Below are positions 32,282 to 32,358 of a stretch of 32,358 nt of DNA, piece after piece. The notes under the pieces are model-generated. The model was not told the DNA's origin. It searched no databases and saw nothing but the letters and a program-made list of their open reading frames with translations. This DNA is from an uncultured Prevotella sp. Lineage in GTDB: Bacteria > Bacteroidota > Bacteroidia > Bacteroidales > Bacteroidaceae. Made by a program: the position numbers and the translations under genes. Every line of letters begins with the position of its first letter. Positions within the stretch are counted from its first letter, which is position 1. The stretch covers positions 1 through 32,358 of the forward strand of contig CAJOEC010000050.1 in NCBI GenBank assembly GCA_905233425.1, given 5' to 3'.

Positions 32282-32340
32282 AGTCTATGCAAGGAAAGCT
32301 CCGAAGGAGCGATAGACTACAGACGGGGGTGAAACCCCCG
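32282..32340 (+). repeat. REP-like double hairpin with GAA loops
   Basis: GCTCC-GAA-GGAGC (32298-32310) sits inside an outer 7-bp stem AGTCTAT/ATAGACT (32282-32288 and 32312-32318). CGGGGGT-GAA-ACCCCCG (32324-32340) follows 5 bases later. Two hairpins with the same GAA loop next to each other look like a dispersed extragenic repeat of the REP type; no transposase is seen in the window. The element may continue beyond the window end. Confidence 0.6.
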
Positions 32341-32358
32341 GTAATAGGAATTGAAATG

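Overview
The window is almost certainly from a Prevotella-like member of the Bacteroidales. Many genes are preceded by the Bacteroidetes promoter (-33 TTTG, about 19 bases, -7 TAnnTTTG). SecD and SecF are fused into one protein. There are Bacteroidales-type surface lipoproteins, a TonB-dependent-receptor-like porin, proteins with a C-terminal 'GIYVVNGKK' tail, an ATP-type PEP carboxykinase and a Ptb-type phosphotransacylase. No tRNA, rRNA, transposase, integrase or CRISPR array was recognised.

Bases 1-4945 are an accessory, decaying island. It holds two paralogous AAA-ATPase/PD-(D/E)XK proteins (the first cut by the window edge, the second frameshifted), a DUF4143-type ATPase with a twin-hairpin leader, a decayed minus-strand gene that keeps a perfect promoter, and the orphaned 3' end of a secreted-protein gene. 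Both AAA/PD-(D/E)XK paralogues carry the same palindromic element (129 bp, 40-bp perfect inverted repeats) at the same in-frame site just after Walker B.

Bases 4946-7099 form a probable operon: DUF6249-like membrane protein, small PspC protein, ECF sigma factor and its likely membrane partner, closed by a strong terminator. Bases 7120-8330 hold a secreted protein and an HU protein on the minus strand. Bases 8386-13795 hold a rhomboid protease paired with an endonuclease/exonuclease/phosphatase-family protein, then secDF. Bases 13809-16779 hold pckA and a downstream glycosyltransferase, followed by an AraC regulator (16953-17834) and ptb (18165-19001). rpmH (19170-19325) diverges from ptb. Bases 19563-26228 are cell-surface genes on the minus strand: an MBG-repeat secreted protein, an OmpA protein and a 1023-residue coiled-coil lipoprotein. 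Bases 26276-32185 are a three-gene surface operon on the plus strand: receptor-like barrel, DUF5689 lipoprotein, and a lipoprotein with four tandem OB-like repeats.

The main signal not explained by genes is a set of short phased repeats. Three clusters have an exact 22-bp period (1249-1314, 18049-18136, 26357-26422). Four arrays have a 9-bp period (5652-5794, 11428-11502, 15041-15111, 29926-30012). A 7-bp array sits upstream of pckA. Most lie tight against stop or start codons; one is translated inside SecDF. Together with the palindromic element they suggest a genome with active small-repeat dynamics.
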